A DNA stretch of 8,252 nucleotides from the NCBI GenBank assembly GCA_016927095.1, contig JAFGNI010000646.1:1-8252 (forward strand). The letters are read 5' to 3'. A model generated the notes under the pieces. The model did no database searches, was not told where the DNA came from, and saw only the letters and a list, made by a program, of their open reading frames with translations. Source of the DNA: Anaerolineae bacterium. GTDB lineage: Bacteria; Chloroflexota; Anaerolineae; B4-G1; SLSP01. Shown here in pieces: positions 6,406-8,252 of the stretch. How positions within the stretch are numbered: position 1 is the stretch's first letter; each line of letters begins with the position of its first letter. Made by a program: the position numbers and the translations under genes.

Positions 6406-7890
6406 CTAGTGTTGCCTAAGTGTTAAGGGAAGATGTACCTTGTGCGGCAGTGGCCGAGCGTCGGTGCCAAGATAGAGGAAGGCTTTTCCGCACTGTTGAC
6501 CATCGATCTTGAAGCCTGGCGCACCTACCAGGACATCATCGAGACCGTCGCTGTTTATGTCACCGGCGGTACCTACACTGCTACCGAAATCAGTCACTGC
6601 CTGGCCCTCCTCTAGGCGCCAAGCCCAATAGTCGCCGATCCCCGACGCTGATCCCAAGAAGATCAGGGCGGGCTCCGACAAGTCATTCGCCTGACCAACC
6701 TCGTCCATGCCATACGATGGGGCCCCTACGATCAAGTCCCCGTAGCCATCGCCGTTCACGTCGCCGGCGGAGGATAGCGCAGTGCCGAATCGCGCGAAGG
6801 CCTGCGACAACTTGAAGGACCAGTTTGATGAAGGACTTAGGCCTTGGTCTGAGCCGTGGAAAACGCGCACGAGTCCCTGATCCGCAAACTTGCCATCATA
6901 GTAGGGTGCGCTCATCGCAATGTCTTTAAGCTTGTCACCGTTGACATCGCCGACAGAGTTGACTGCCCGACCATACAGTGCATCTTCCTGACCGCCAAAG
7001 TCCTGCCACGCGACTGTCGTGTTGATCGCGCCGGTGGCTCCGTGGTAGAGAAAGACGGCGCCCTCATTGATCAACGTGTTGTCGTAGTTCGGAGCACCAA
7101 TCGCGACGTCGGCGAATCCATCACCGTTGACGTCACCCACACCAGAGACCGCTTCGCCAAACCGTGCACCCTTCTGGCCGATACTCAGCGTCTCCATCGT
7201 CTGCGTGATTGGCCCCGTTGGACCTCCGTAGAAGACAAAGGCGGCGCCGCCGAGAGCATCAGGTTCATAGGCCGGCGCGCCGACGATAATATCGTCCCAG
7301 TCGTCGCCGTTAAGGTTTCCAGCAAAGCTGACGGCTTGTCCCAGTCTTGACTCCTTCTGAGCGCCTGCAAAGGTCCAGTCCGGACTCGTACTCAGGCCAG
7401 TCTCCGATCCGTAGTAGAGGAATACTGCGCCGTATTTCCCGTTCTGTCCGGCCGGCTTGTAACCCGGAGCCCCCACGAGCACGTCGGCAATGCCATCGTT
7501 GTTCATATCTTCGCCCCCAGCAATGGCGTAACCGAACTCCGCGCCGTTCTCGCCCCAGGACAGAATCTGATCGGGGTCGCCCTCGCTGGGCAGTCCTGAC
7601 GGCGACCCGTAGAAGACAAAGACGACGCCCTCACTGGTGGCGGAGGTTGCCGGGCTCGTCCCGTTCGGTGCGCCGATGAGGAGGTCCTGAATGCCGTCGC
7701 CATTGACATCGCCGGCACCGGTCACGGCTGCCCCCAATTTGCTCCCGGTCTGACCACTGCCATAGGTCCAAGCCAGAGGGGGCACGAGCGTATCGGCGGA
7801 CGCAGTGCCAAGGGCAAGGCAAAGGGGAAAGAGGGCCAGCAGGCTGGCCAACCATGCTACGCGTATGCGGAGGGAGAACCGTCGGATCAT
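6406..7890 (-). CDS. Secreted FG-GAP repeat (integrin-alpha-like) beta-propeller protein
   Basis: With the ATG at 7890-7888 the protein has 494 residues. It begins with a signal peptide: MIRRFSLRIR, a hydrophobic core at about 11-27, and a likely cut after TASA (residue 32). Seven FG-GAP repeats follow at about residues 49-77, 116-144, 180-208, 241-269, 303-331, 365-393 and 432-460. Each has a (F/L/Y)G start, a DxNxDGxxD-like calcium loop and a (V/I)GAP end, at 61-67-residue intervals. This predicts one complete seven-bladed propeller outside the cytoplasm, likely for adhesion or ligand binding; the partner is unknown. Repeats 3 (NLNGDDWDD) and 5 (DVNGDKLKD) deviate in the loop. The C-terminus, HKVHLPLTLRQH, resembles short tails I recall on secreted Chloroflexota proteins. 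The frame stays open up to a GTG at 7980, giving 524 residues, but the ATG places the signal peptide at the N-terminus. No clear ribosome site precedes either start. The kinase gene follows after 68 bp. Confidence 0.92.
   Translation of the reverse strand: MIRRFSLRIRVAWLASLLALFPLCLALGTASADTLVPPLAWTYGSGQTGSKLGAAVTGAGDVNGDGIQDLLIGAPNGTSPATSATSEGVVFVFYGSPSGLPSEGDPDQILSWGENGAEFGYAIAGGEDMNNDGIADVLVGAPGYKPAGQNGKYGAVFLYYGSETGLSTSPDWTFAGAQKESRLGQAVSFAGNLNGDDWDDIIVGAPAYEPDALGGAAFVFYGGPTGPITQTMETLSIGQKGARFGEAVSGVGDVNGDGFADVAIGAPNYDNTLINEGAVFLYHGATGAINTTVAWQDFGGQEDALYGRAVNSVGDVNGDKLKDIAMSAPYYDGKFADQGLVRVFHGSDQGLSPSSNWSFKLSQAFARFGTALSSAGDVNGDGYGDLIVGAPSYGMDEVGQANDLSEPALIFLGSASGIGDYWAWRLEEGQAVTDFGSSVGTAGDINSDGLDDVLVGAPGFKIDGQQCGKAFLYLGTDARPLPHKVHLPLTLRQH
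6511..7746 (-). repeat. Seven-unit FG-GAP repeat array within the propeller gene
   Basis: Seven tandem coding repeats with a period of 61-67 codons carry the calcium-loop signature. Representative cores are DVNGDGIQDLLIGAP (unit 1), DVNGDGFADVAIGAP (unit 4) and DINSDGLDDVLVGAP (unit 7). The similarity is also visible in the DNA as recurring blocks such as CCGTTGACGTC on the plus strand. The units have diverged in sequence, so the array is an old protein fold rather than a recent DNA expansion. Confidence 0.93.
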
Positions 7891-8153
7891 AGGTGTATAG
7901 GTCCACAGTATATGGCGTACCACGATGTGGAACGCCCAGGCAGGGTGTGATGTGATCTGCGGTCTCGACGCCAGCCTCACTCTGAGATGGCGTGGCCTGA
8001 AAGGGTCAAACTGATTGATCCGTAACCCTCAGTGTCTCAATTATAGCTGACAGAAGGGGACGTCGTCAAGGTCTGAGGTCAGATTTTGGGCAGCAACAGA
8101 CGCTTCCGCGAGGGTACGGAAGTACTAGAGGCTATGGAGGGCGATGCCGCGCC
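7891..8153 (-). other. Intergenic leader region of the propeller gene
   Basis: This 263-base region holds the promoter at 8040-8069, a possible leader of about 140 nt, and no convincing gene. A 6-bp inverted repeat (CTTCCG 8103-8108 with CGGAAG 8117-8122, 8-base loop) lies just after the end of the upstream gene. It lacks a T run on the minus strand, so it is at best a weak terminator. Confidence 0.5.
8040..8069 (-). promoter_or_regulatory. Strong sigma70-type promoter upstream of the propeller gene
   Basis: On the minus strand TTGACG (8069-8064, five of six consensus bases) is followed after 18 bp by a perfect TATAAT (8045-8040). Transcription would begin near 8033. That gives a leader of about 143 nt to the ATG at 7890, or about 53 nt to the alternative GTG at 7980. 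It probably drives the propeller gene and perhaps the kinase and regulator genes beyond it. Confidence 0.75.
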
Positions 8154-8252
8154 TTAGTCGGCCGACGCGCCGCCTGTCGCGGCAGGTTGGGTCTCGGTCT
8201 CCGTGATGATGTCGATCACGGTGGTTAGGTCCTCGACGGATCTGACGTTGAA
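8154..8252 (-). CDS. C-terminal end of an unidentified protein, possibly acyl-carrier-protein-like (5' part beyond right edge)
   Basis: Thirty-two codons and a TAA stop (8156-8154) are open to the right edge. The translation begins FNVRSVEDLTTVIDIITE and ends in a small-residue, Ala/Gly/Ser tail (ATGGASAD). The stretch VRSVEDLTTVIDII resembles the last helix of acyl or peptidyl carrier proteins, where a (K/R)(T/S)VxDL motif is common. The serine that carries phosphopantetheine would lie outside the window, so this cannot be confirmed. The amino-acid make-up and codon use look like real coding sequence, but the product is uncertain. Confidence 0.5.
   Translation of the reverse strand, partial: FNVRSVEDLTTVIDIITETETQPAATGGASAD

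Noticed and set aside
6856..7350. Plus-strand open frame of 164 codons opposite the propeller gene
   Set aside because: Its apparent regularity (repeated VTVDI/VTVDV-like strings) is the reverse complement of the FG-GAP calcium-loop codons.
8103..8122. CTTCCG/CGGAAG hairpin as terminator of the right-edge gene
   Set aside because: Only a 6-bp stem with an 8-base loop and no T run on the minus strand, so not called as a terminator.
1..8252. CRISPR array, tRNA/rRNA genes or insertion sequences
   Set aside because: No short regularly spaced direct repeats, cloverleaf-like sequence, transposase motifs or paired terminal inverted repeats were seen. The only regular repeats are the protein-coding FG-GAP units.

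Overview
All recognisable genes lie on the minus strand, so transcription reads from high to low coordinates. Base composition is moderately GC-rich. The gene set suggests a Chloroflexota (Anaerolineae-like) bacterium, often seen as environmental metagenome bins. The reasons are a LuxR-family two-component pair with a HisKA_3-type kinase, a secreted FG-GAP protein ending in an 'HLPLTLR'-like tail of the kind I associate with secreted Chloroflexota proteins, and a small degenerate receiver-like protein I also associate with that phylum. This placement is inference, not proof.

Layout, in transcription order. (1) 8252-8154: the last 32 codons of a gene entering from the right edge, possibly acyl-carrier-protein-like. 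(2) 8069-8040: a near-consensus sigma70-type promoter (TTGACG, 18 bp, TATAAT). (3) 7890-6406: a secreted seven-repeat FG-GAP (integrin-alpha-like) beta-propeller protein. (4) 6337-3824: an 837-residue sensor histidine kinase with seven membrane segments, then PAS, GAF, HisKA_3 and HATPase domains. (5) 3827-3153: its NarL/LuxR-type response regulator, whose start overlaps the kinase stop in an ATGA. (6) 3152-3010: a 3' untranslated stretch ending in a perfect 13-bp-stem terminator. (7) About 2984-2955: a possible second promoter. (8) 2819-2400: a 139-residue degenerate receiver-like protein. (9) 2345 to the left edge: at least 781 residues of a secreted, cysteine-containing protein with Asp-box motifs, probably of the 'choice-of-anchor O' type; its C-terminus lies outside the window.

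The kinase and regulator are surely a cognate pair. The propeller gene sits only 68 bp upstream of the kinase with no clear terminator between, so the three may be one transcription unit ending at 3010. The small receiver-like gene and the large secreted protein form a second unit in the same direction. An attractive but unproven reading is a membrane-sensing system flanked by the surface proteins it serves or controls. No mobile element, CRISPR array, tRNA or rRNA was seen.
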